Below are positions 43,060 through 49,300 of a stretch of DNA of 49,300 bases, piece by piece. The stretch covers positions 1 through 49,300 of the forward strand of contig JABAYY010000046.1 in the NCBI GenBank assembly GCA_018608765.1. Reading direction: 5' to 3'. The first letter of the stretch is position 1. Every line of letters starts with the position of its first letter. Source of the DNA: Flavobacteriaceae bacterium. Its GTDB lineage: Bacteria > Bacteroidota > Bacteroidia > Flavobacteriales > Flavobacteriaceae. Position numbers and translations under genes: made by a program. The notes under the pieces were generated by a model. That model had not been told where the DNA came from and did not search any database. It was given only the letters and a program-made list of their open reading frames with translations.

Positions 43060-43901
43060 GACAGCCTTACGGTCATGTTTAACTTCGCTAAAATACTTTG
43101 ACTCACATTTGTTGTGAAATTCTTTTTCCTAAATGCTGTAATTGGCTGAATGCCTTGGATTACATTGGTCACAAACAACTCGTCTGCTTTTTGCAATTCA
43201 AATGGGGATATTGAAGCTTCTACACATTCAAAATCAGCAATTTTTTTGATAATTTCTAAAACTTGCTTGCGCATAATACCTTTCAAACAACCATCTTCCA
43301 AAGGGGGTGTTTTAATGACATTTCCTTTCACCAAAAACAGGTTTCCATTGAGTGCCTCTACAATACTTTTATTAGTATTCAGTAACAAACAGTTGTTGTA
43401 TTGATTCTCTTTCGCGAAGACACTTCCTAATACATTTAACAACTTATTATTGGTTTTTAAAGTAGATAAGAGTCCAGGTGTTACATAAAAATCTTTAAAT
43501 AATTCGACTCTATAATCTGAAGTGGTCAATAGGTATAAATCTGCATCTAAAGATTCGGCTGTTATAAAATAAGAAACATCGTTAGACTGTGGTGTGTAAA
43601 AACCACCCTGATTTCTAAAAACTGTAAATTTTACTCTGAAAGAGTTTGAATTGGAGTTGTGGTGCGTTAGTAATTCAATAATTTGAGATTCTAAGAATTC
43701 TGGGGTGAAAGCCATCGGAATTTCCATTCTTAAAATTCGCATGGATGCCATTAACCGAAAATAATGATCTTCCCAAAAAAGGATTTTTCCATTTAAGGTT
43801 TTGATGGTTTCAAAAAGGGCATCTCCATACGCCAAACCTCGATTGAATACCGATAGTTTTGCTTGTTGCTCCGAAAATAATTCGCCGTTACTATTTATCA
43901 T
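43056..43901 (-). CDS. Class IV PLP-dependent aminotransferase or aminodeoxychorismate lyase
   Basis: A 281-residue fold-type IV PLP enzyme: N-terminal NRGLAYGDALFETIKTLNG, then RVKFTVFRNQGG and the region LKTNNKLLNVLGSVFA, where the Lys near the middle is the likely PLP site. The C-terminal ADELFVTNVIQGIQPITAF is typical of PabC/IlvE/DAT proteins. The length and NxIQGI motif favour aminodeoxychorismate lyase (pabC, folate) or a branched-chain aminotransferase; the two cannot be separated here. The ATG directly follows a terminator-like hairpin from the upstream START-like gene. Confidence 0.88.
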   Translation of the reverse strand: MINSNGELFSEQQAKLSVFNRGLAYGDALFETIKTLNGKILFWEDHYFRLMASMRILRMEIPMAFTPEFLESQIIELLTHHNSNSNSFRVKFTVFRNQGGFYTPQSNDVSYFITAESLDADLYLLTTSDYRVELFKDFYVTPGLLSTLKTNNKLLNVLGSVFAKENQYNNCLLLNTNKSIVEALNGNLFLVKGNVIKTPPLEDGCLKGIMRKQVLEIIKKIADFECVEASISPFELQKADELFVTNVIQGIQPITAFRKKNFTTNVSQSILAKLNMTVRLS

Positions 43902-43927
43902 AAAAAAAGTCCTGAATAAATCAGGAC
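43902..43927 (-). terminator. Hairpin-T7 terminator abutting the aminotransferase ATG
   Basis: On the minus strand, GTCCTGA and TCAGGAC pair around a 5-nt loop, followed by seven T, immediately before the ATG at 43901. It is downstream of the START-like gene (stop at 43954) and leaves no space for a promoter of the next gene after it. Confidence 0.88.
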
Positions 43928-43953
43928 AAATATAGTTTAAAAATAAAAAATGT

Positions 43954-44340
43954 CTAAGAAGAACCTAAGATTTGCTTAAGATCTGATATTTGATTGTCCC
44001 AAAGCATCTTTGTTTCTTCTACTTCATCATCTTCTGCAAAATCTGTAACCATTAACGATACATCTTTTGTGATGCCATCGACTTGAATTCGGATTTCAAA
44101 ATAAGACTGACCATCATCGCTTTCGAGCCATTTAAATTTGACCCGTTCTCCATTTTTTTTTGTTAACATTTTAGCTTGCTCTTCTGAGTCATCCCATATA
44201 AAGGTGAATAACTCACCTCTAGAATTGACGTTATCCGCAAACCATTCTGACAATCCAGAAGGTGTAGATATGTATTGATACAATAATTGAGGAGATGCTT
44301 GTATAGGGAATTCTAATTCGAATTTAATTTTATCGCTCAT
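43954..44340 (-). CDS. START-like/SRPBCC domain protein
   Basis: A 128-residue protein of the AHSA1/START-like fold: KIKFELEFPIQASPQLLYQYISTPSGLSEWFADNVN at the N-terminus and MLWDNQISDLKQILGSS at the C-terminus. The region DDEVEETKML is very acidic. It is a Bacteroidota-type protein with no known function. It is divergent from tRNA-Met and upstream of the aminotransferase, separated by a terminator. Confidence 0.88.
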   Translation of the reverse strand: MSDKIKFELEFPIQASPQLLYQYISTPSGLSEWFADNVNSRGELFTFIWDDSEEQAKMLTKKNGERVKFKWLESDDGQSYFEIRIQVDGITKDVSLMVTDFAEDDEVEETKMLWDNQISDLKQILGSS

Positions 44341-44430
44341 TGGGTATATTATAATTTAAAAAATCCAATATATACAATAATTGGTTAGTTCTGTAAAGAA
44401 TATTAATTTATTTTTTAAGGGGGTATTTAT

Positions 44431-44460
44431 TTGTGAGGCGATATATTGTTTTTATATTTG
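44431..44460 (+). promoter_or_regulatory. Promoter of tRNA-Met (TTG-N19-TATATTTG)
   Basis: TTG at 44431-44433 and the exact -7 consensus TATATTTG at 44453-44460 are 19 nt apart. They end 15 nt before the tRNA. Confidence 0.75.
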
Positions 44461-44475
44461 CAGCCATCTAATTAT

Positions 44476-44549
44476 GGCGAGGTAGCTCAGCTGGTTAGAG
44501 CGTCGGATTCATAACCCGGAGGTCGCGGGATCGTGCCCCGCTCTCGCTA
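44476..44549 (+). tRNA. tRNA-Met (CAT anticodon), probably elongator type
   Basis: A 74-nt cloverleaf with acceptor GGCGAGG, D-arm GCTCAGCTGGTTAGAGC, anticodon loop TTCATAA and T-arm GCGGG-ATCGTGC-CCCGC; the tail after the discriminator A reads CTA, so CCA is added post-transcriptionally. The first pair is G1-U72, unlike the initiator, which has a 1-72 mismatch. The anticodon stem has an A31-C39 mismatch. An Ile2 tRNA with modified C34 is less likely. Confidence 0.88.
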
Positions 44550-44563
44550 CTAGATACTAAAAG

Positions 44564-44593
44564 GACTTTCAAGAAATTGAAAGTCTTTTTTTT
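44564..44593 (+). terminator. Rho-independent terminator of tRNA-Met
   Basis: GACTTTCAA pairs with TTGAAAGTC around a 4-nt loop, followed by eight T. It lies 14 nt after the tRNA. Confidence 0.9.
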
Positions 44594-44720
44594 ATCCATT
44601 CATTTTGGAAGTCGTATGAACGAAACAATTTGATAGAGAAGCGATTAATCGAATCTATTGATGTTTAATTTGAGAAAATTCTAGAGTTTCTAATCGTCTT
44701 TCTTGCAAAAAACTAAATAA

Positions 44721-46091
44721 TTAAGACACAATTTTTATCAACTGCTCTAGAGATAATAATTGTTGATCGCCAGAATTCATATCTTTTAGCAAGTACTTAT
44801 TTTGTGTCATTTCTGATTCTCCAACCATAACTACATAAGGTATTTCTCGCTTATTGCAGTAAATCATTTGCTTCTTTAATTTGGCAGCATCCGGATAGAG
44901 TTCTGCAGCAATAGAGTTTGCTCGTAGAGAGGTAATCGCTTTTAAAGAATATAAGCTTTCTGAAGTACCAAAATTGGTAAAAAGGACTTTAGTTGATTGT
45001 GTTTTATCTGATGGAAATAAGTTTAATTCTTCCAAAACCAAATATATACGGTCTAAGCCAAAGCTTATACCAACTCCACTCACATCTTTCAAACCAAAAA
45101 TTCCAGTGAGGTCATCATAACGACCGCCACCTCCAATAGAACCCATTTGTACAGAATCTGGGGCAGCTACTTCAAAAATAGCACCTGTGTAGTAATTAAG
45201 TCCTCGTGCCAAAGTAACATCCATTTGCAGTTTGGCAGTTTTGAGTCCTACTGAAGCTACTGAAGACGCAATGAATTCTAATTCTTCTACACCTTTTATA
45301 CCTTCGGTAGAAATGCTTAAAATAGATTTTAAAGTTTCTAATTGTTCTGAGAAATTACCCGTCAAATTAAAAAGAGGTTCTAACTTAGAAATCCCTTCAG
45401 ATGGAATGCCTTTTTTAAGCATTTCTTCTTTGACTTTCTCCGCCCCTATTTTATCGAGTTTATCCAAAGCGACTGTAAAATCGATAAGCTTGTCTTGAGC
45501 GCCTATCAATTCTGCAATGCCTGCTAATATTTTTCTATTATTTATTTTTATAGTAACGCCATCTAGGTTTAAATCCGAAAATACAGCATCATACAATTGA
45601 ATGAATTCAACTTCTTGCCATAAAGATTTTGAACCTACCACATCGGCATCACACTGATAAAATTCTTGAAACCTTCCTTTTTGAGGGCGGTCTGCTCTCC
45701 AAACAGGTTGAATTTGAAAGCGTTTGAATGGAAAGACTATGTCATTTTGGTATTGAGCAACATAACGTGCAAAGGGAACTGTTAAATCGTAACGTAAAGC
45801 CTTTTCTGTGAGTGAGTTTGAAAAACGAGCAAGATTGCCTTCTTCAAGTGCTTGCAAATCCACTTTTTTAACTTTATCTCCAGAATTTAAAATCTTAAAA
45901 ATAAGGCGATCGCCTTCTTCACCATATTTTCCTAATAAGGTTTCAGACAATTCAAAACTTGGAGTTTCAATGGGTTGGAATCCAAATTTTTTGAAATTTG
46001 ACTTTATGGTACTAAAAATGTAGTCGCGATTTGCTAACTGTTTTGGAGAGAAATCTCGTGTTCCTTTAGATATGCGTGGTTTTGATACCAT
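44721..46091 (-). CDS. hisS: Histidyl-tRNA synthetase
   Basis: Class II aminoacyl-tRNA synthetase of 456 residues. Visible are KGTRDFSPKQLANRDYIF, motif 2 RYDLTVPFARYVAQ and FQIQPVWRADRPQKGRFQEFYQCDADVVG, the histidine A motif LARGLNYYTGAIFE and motif 3 GVGISFGLDRIYLVLE, with the C-terminal anticodon-binding domain. It is cytoplasmic. It is read in the same direction as the DUF6495-like gene upstream, with a 40-nt gap. Confidence 0.97.
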   Translation of the reverse strand: MVSKPRISKGTRDFSPKQLANRDYIFSTIKSNFKKFGFQPIETPSFELSETLLGKYGEEGDRLIFKILNSGDKVKKVDLQALEEGNLARFSNSLTEKALRYDLTVPFARYVAQYQNDIVFPFKRFQIQPVWRADRPQKGRFQEFYQCDADVVGSKSLWQEVEFIQLYDAVFSDLNLDGVTIKINNRKILAGIAELIGAQDKLIDFTVALDKLDKIGAEKVKEEMLKKGIPSEGISKLEPLFNLTGNFSEQLETLKSILSISTEGIKGVEELEFIASSVASVGLKTAKLQMDVTLARGLNYYTGAIFEVAAPDSVQMGSIGGGGRYDDLTGIFGLKDVSGVGISFGLDRIYLVLEELNLFPSDKTQSTKVLFTNFGTSESLYSLKAITSLRANSIAAELYPDAAKLKKQMIYCNKREIPYVVMVGESEMTQNKYLLKDMNSGDQQLLSLEQLIKIVS

Positions 46092-46131
46092 GGTTGTGCT
46101 TTAATTAACAAATATCTTTCTTTTTACGAAC

Positions 46132-46602
46132 CTATCCAATTAGATCGTCTAAATACTTGAAAAGTTCACCTTTTGTAATGGAAGATCCTTGAACTATAAG
46201 TTCAAATAATTTCGCATTTTTATCAGCCTCAAGTGTTTTATCGGCATTAAATAATTCAACGTCGTCCGACATTAAGTTATCTCTTAACCATCCAAATCCT
46301 TCATTAGTGGTCAAATCAATGTTATCCGACTTTATTTTAAGTCCAATCAATCGCAACTGCAATCCATCGACCTTAAATAAATACATATGTTGTGGAGCTA
46401 TATTTTCTAGATACTCTACTTTGGACAAAACACCTTCCCATACCAAATCACTAAAAACATCCAGTTCTTCTTCAGCAACTTCGGGTTTTTTTTCCTTGAT
46501 CTCTTTCCATTCATCTGCTGTGATGGATTGCGTTGCTAAGAAGTTGATAAACTCTTGGTTTAATTCTTCTAATTGCTCTTTTGTAAGTCTTGTGTATTTC
46601 AT
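46132..46602 (-). CDS. DUF6495-like family protein
   Basis: A 156-residue acidic, soluble protein (KYTRLTKEQLEELNQEFINFLATQSITADEW at the N-terminus) common in flavobacteria, annotated as DUF6495 from memory of the family. The function is unknown. It sits just upstream of hisS and just downstream of the terminator of the TonB receptor gene, so it needs its own promoter in the short space around 46603-46616, or read-through. Confidence 0.75.
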   Translation of the reverse strand: MKYTRLTKEQLEELNQEFINFLATQSITADEWKEIKEKKPEVAEEELDVFSDLVWEGVLSKVEYLENIAPQHMYLFKVDGLQLRLIGLKIKSDNIDLTTNEGFGWLRDNLMSDDVELFNADKTLEADKNAKLFELIVQGSSITKGELFKYLDDLIG

Positions 46603-46616
46603 CTTTAATTATAGTT

Positions 46617-46646
46617 AAAAAAAATGCGCCCTAATAATAGGGCGCA
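46617..46646 (-). terminator. Rho-independent terminator of the TonB receptor gene
   Basis: On the minus strand, TGCGCCCTA pairs with TAGGGCGCA around a 4-nt loop and is followed by eight T. It lies 27 nt after the stop at 46674 and right before the DUF6495-like ATG at 46602. Confidence 0.92.
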
Positions 46647-46673
46647 AATTTATAAAATAAGATTGAATTAATA

Positions 46674-49300
46674 CTAGAAGATGTAGCGTAATCCAAATTG
46701 CATTTGCCATCTAGAAGCTAAACTTGAATCGTATCCAAACGTTTCTGTTTGGTCAGGATTAAAAGAATAAGTTGGTACAAATGTTGCCGGATCAACATTG
46801 ACTCCAATTGGAGACGTGTTGTTTGGCTGTTGTACCAAGCCCCAATCTGAGCTAATTAAGTTCCCAATATTTAATACATCAATACTAAACTGAATGGTAT
46901 TGGTTTTGTTTTCAGAGACTTTAATTTTATAATCTTGTAAAAATTTAACATCCCAACGCCCTCTCCACGGTGCTTGTGCTCCATAACGCTCTGCATATTG
47001 TCCTCTACGACCGCTTAGATAATCATCTTGTGATATGTAATTATCAAAAGCAACTGCTTGTCCTGGACCCCCTGCAGGATCAAACTGCATTTGCTGAATT
47101 TCAGCTGATGTTGGAACATATAGAAGGTCATTATTTTGGAACGATGTATCTCCATTGATGTTTCCTGCGTAGGTATAACTAAATCGACCGCCACGAGAAT
47201 ACTCAAAGAACGTAGAAAGTGTTGTTCCCCATTTGTTATCAGTACCGTAGTTCCATTTTTTACTTGCAACTCCAATAATACGATGTGTATCGCCATATCT
47301 TGAATAAGACAGCTCATCTGAGTTTGCGTTACCAACAACTGGATTGAAATCAAATGCATCACCTGTAATTTCAGCTTCAATAGAGTTGACATCTTTTGAA
47401 TCTAAATAGCTATAAGCTAACATGGCATATAAACCGTTGTCAAACGTTTTTTGTGCTTTGAAAGAGGCATTCCAAATACGACCTTTATCAGAATTTGTAA
47501 ATACGTAAGCGTTGTTAATCTTATCAGCATCAGTATAATAAGGTCTGTTATCCACACCAGCTAAAGTACCTGAAGGCGATGTAAGTCCCCAGTTTTGTAC
47601 ATGAGCACCGTTGATGTCTTTAGTATAAGAAACGTCAGCAGTAAGGATTAATCCGTTGTCATATTTGTGATCCAGTCCTAGATTTGTTCTCCAAACTTGT
47701 GGGAATTTGTAATCAGGGTCCACCATTTGGTAGAAATACGCATTTGGATTTCCGATTTGGTTCCCTAACCACACAAAAGGAAAACGTCCTGTGAATAAAC
47801 CAGACCCTCCTCTTAATTGAATGGTACTATCGCCTTTAACGTCGTAATTAAATCCAACACGCGGTGAAATTAACCAATCGTTAGAGGGCATTTGTGTGCT
47901 ATCCAATAATTGAACTTCTCCGGTATTTGGATTTACGTAAGGAATTTCAGGTAAGTAGAATGATACATCAATAACTTCCTGTGCTTTTTCAGCAGAGTCA
48001 AAGAACAAGGGCTTATCAAAACGTAAGCCATAAGTTAATTTGAAATTGTCCGTCACATCCCACTCATCTTGAATATAAAATGCGAGTTGACCAACGTTCG
48101 TTTCTGCTAAAGCCCATGAATCCGCACCTTTTACAGCCTGTGCATTTGTTAAAGCTTCAGCTAATAATCCGTTTGTAGAGGCAGCTAAAAAATCGTTAAC
48201 AGAGCCAAAAGATCCAAAAGCACCAACATATCCATTCGCATTGGAATAGCCGTAAGCTCCTAAGTTAAATGAGTTGTCAAATTCAAATTTTTCATATGAA
48301 AACCCTACAGTGTAAGTATGGTTGGCTTTTGTAATTGTCATATTGTTTGACAATTGGAATACTTTTTGGTCTAGAACATTGTTGATTGAAAATGGTTCAT
48401 GACCTGCAATAATATAATTCTGACCTGCACCATTTTGGATTGTAATAGCTGGAGCTGCAGATGACATTGGATTTCTAAAATCTTCAAAGTGCGTATATCC
48501 TGCTTGTACTTTGTTAGAAACATTATCAGACAGTCTTGAATTCAATTCTATTTGAAAAGAATTTAACTTGTTATTAATTTGATACCCTGAGTTTTGAAAC
48601 TGAAGCGTTGTTGCACTCGGTCCTCTTATACCAAGTGCTGAGGGATGTGCAGGCTTATCTTTAGAAGCATCTAACCAGTTGTAAATAACCGCTAACTGGT
48701 TGTTATCATTGACATTCCAATCAAGCTTAAAAATCCCTTTACTGGATGCAGATTCGTGTGTAAAGCCTTGGTAAGTCCCTGTGTCATATCCTAGATTTGC
48801 TAAGGCACTTTGCACCGCAATTAAATCAGATTCTAAAACAACAGATTCATTCACTGCTCCAGAACCGGTGTTTGGCAGCCATGACTGACCTAAATCATCT
48901 CTTTTGTCTTCTTCGTAATTGGCAAAGAAAAATAATTTATTTTTCACGATTGGTCCACCAACACTAAATCCAGTTTGCTGTTGGGTTAGACTCGGAACAA
49001 AAATTTCTTGTCCTTTGATCTTAGAACCAGTCATGTCTTCATTTCTATAGAAACCATAAACAGTTCCTTTAAATTCATTTGTTCCACTTTTAGTGACTGC
49101 ATTTACTGCAGCGCCTGTAAATCCAGATTGTGTTACATCATAAGGAGCAGTTGATACTTGAATTTGATCGATTGCATCTAAAGATACAGGTTGTGCGTTT
49201 GTTTGTCCCCCTGGAGTGGCTGCATCCAATCCAAAAGGATTGTTGAAAATTGCACCATCTAAAGAGAAATTATTAAACTGGTCATTACGACCACCAAAAG
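46674..49300 (-). CDS. Oar-type TonB-dependent receptor, N-terminus outside the window
   Basis: Outer-membrane beta-barrel receptor; about 875 residues of the C-terminal part are present, and the frame stays open to base 49300. The plug domain is visible (FGGRNDQFNNFSLDG, IDQIQVSTAPYDVTQSGFTGAAVNAVTKSGTN), as in Oar/carboxypeptidase-regulatory-like receptors. Later strands include GKDSWALAETNVGQ-like blocks, and the last strand ends MQFGLRYIF, with the terminal Phe recognised by the BAM complex. It is not a SusC-type receptor, has no SusD neighbour, and is far from the glucan locus. The substrate is unknown; Oar-like proteins are often protein or peptide related. Confidence 0.92.
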   Translation of the reverse strand, partial: FGGRNDQFNNFSLDGAIFNNPFGLDAATPGGQTNAQPVSLDAIDQIQVSTAPYDVTQSGFTGAAVNAVTKSGTNEFKGTVYGFYRNEDMTGSKIKGQEIFVPSLTQQQTGFSVGGPIVKNKLFFFANYEEDKRDDLGQSWLPNTGSGAVNESVVLESDLIAVQSALANLGYDTGTYQGFTHESASSKGIFKLDWNVNDNNQLAVIYNWLDASKDKPAHPSALGIRGPSATTLQFQNSGYQINNKLNSFQIELNSRLSDNVSNKVQAGYTHFEDFRNPMSSAAPAITIQNGAGQNYIIAGHEPFSINNVLDQKVFQLSNNMTITKANHTYTVGFSYEKFEFDNSFNLGAYGYSNANGYVGAFGSFGSVNDFLAASTNGLLAEALTNAQAVKGADSWALAETNVGQLAFYIQDEWDVTDNFKLTYGLRFDKPLFFDSAEKAQEVIDVSFYLPEIPYVNPNTGEVQLLDSTQMPSNDWLISPRVGFNYDVKGDSTIQLRGGSGLFTGRFPFVWLGNQIGNPNAYFYQMVDPDYKFPQVWRTNLGLDHKYDNGLILTADVSYTKDINGAHVQNWGLTSPSGTLAGVDNRPYYTDADKINNAYVFTNSDKGRIWNASFKAQKTFDNGLYAMLAYSYLDSKDVNSIEAEITGDAFDFNPVVGNANSDELSYSRYGDTHRIIGVASKKWNYGTDNKWGTTLSTFFEYSRGGRFSYTYAGNINGDTSFQNNDLLYVPTSAEIQQMQFDPAGGPGQAVAFDNYISQDDYLSGRRGQYAERYGAQAPWRGRWDVKFLQDYKIKVSENKTNTIQFSIDVLNIGNLISSDWGLVQQPNNTSPIGVNVDPATFVPTYSFNPDQTETFGYDSSLASRWQMQFGLRYIF

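Noticed and set aside
44648-44657. Palindrome CGATTAATCG-type sequence after the tRNA terminator
   Set aside because: It is a short AT-rich palindrome without partner sites or a nearby promoter; no function supported.
47015-47392. 125-residue minus-strand frame within the TonB receptor
   Set aside because: It is an alternative frame of the receptor with low-complexity Leu/Gln composition and no start context.
46674-49300. TonB receptor as the uptake component of the glucan locus
   Set aside because: It is Oar-like, has no SusD partner, and lies more than 20 kb away beyond unrelated genes.
1-49300. CRISPR arrays, insertion sequences, integrases or prophage genes
   Set aside because: I saw no direct-repeat/spacer pattern, transposase or phage gene; the window looks like stable chromosome.

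Overview
The window is AT-rich, gene-dense bacterial chromosome. Its family content (DUF4290, a Lacal_2735-type small protein, DUF6495-like protein, Oar-type TonB receptor, many short lipoproteins) and its promoters with a TAnnTTTG -7 box point to Bacteroidota, most likely a marine Flavobacteriaceae. I do not assign a genus.

Layout. 1-1.9 kb: dnaK (3' end cut by the window edge) behind a sigma54-like promoter and a perfect dyad. 2.0-5.6 kb: a small lipoprotein, then panB, an RluA-type pseudouridine synthase and an aldehyde dehydrogenase. 5.7-7.2 kb: comM/yifB. 7.4-24.7 kb: a beta-1,3-glucan (laminarin-type) utilisation locus on the minus strand, in two units separated by a terminator. The upstream unit (24.7 to 17.3 kb) encodes a clan-A glycosidase fused to an outer-membrane beta-barrel, a glycan-binding lipoprotein, a GH16 laminarinase and a PKD/CBM-like lipoprotein. 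The downstream unit (17.0 to 7.4 kb) encodes a GH149-type beta-1,3-glucan phosphorylase, a GH17 lipoprotein, a GH30 lipoprotein, an MFS/GPH transporter fused to GH17, and a cytoplasmic GH17. No SusC/SusD pair or local regulator lies beside it, so the glycosidase-barrel fusion is the only outer-membrane candidate for oligosaccharide entry.

25.2-35.6 kb: an aquaporin-like channel, then a plus-strand photoprotection/DNA-repair cluster in two tandem operons: TetR-type regulator, ABC1 kinase, flavin reductase-like protein, DUF2256, FeS-type cryptochrome/photolyase; then an unknown protein, DUF2805/TIGR03643, folE, a small protein, SDR, glutathione peroxidase, Lacal_2735-type protein, TspO, SRPBCC and a class I photolyase. 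Both operons carry the same dyad operator (TGTTTAAT-N14-ATTRAACA, R = A or G) exactly 5 nt before the -7 box.

35.6-49.3 kb: mostly housekeeping: PhnA-type protein, murA (Asp in place of the fosfomycin-target Cys), DUF4290, DUF493, an AAA_28 ATPase, recQ, fmt, HU, YqgE, a class IV aminotransferase, a START-like protein, tRNA-Met(CAT), hisS, a DUF6495-like protein and an Oar-type TonB receptor cut by the right edge.

Inferred glucan pathway: surface GH16 and GH17 cut beta-1,3 chains, GH30 removes beta-1,6 branches, oligosaccharides pass the outer membrane (possibly through the fusion barrel) and the inner membrane through the MFS-GH17 fusion, and cytoplasmic GH17 and GH149 finish them, the latter conserving energy as glucose-1-phosphate.
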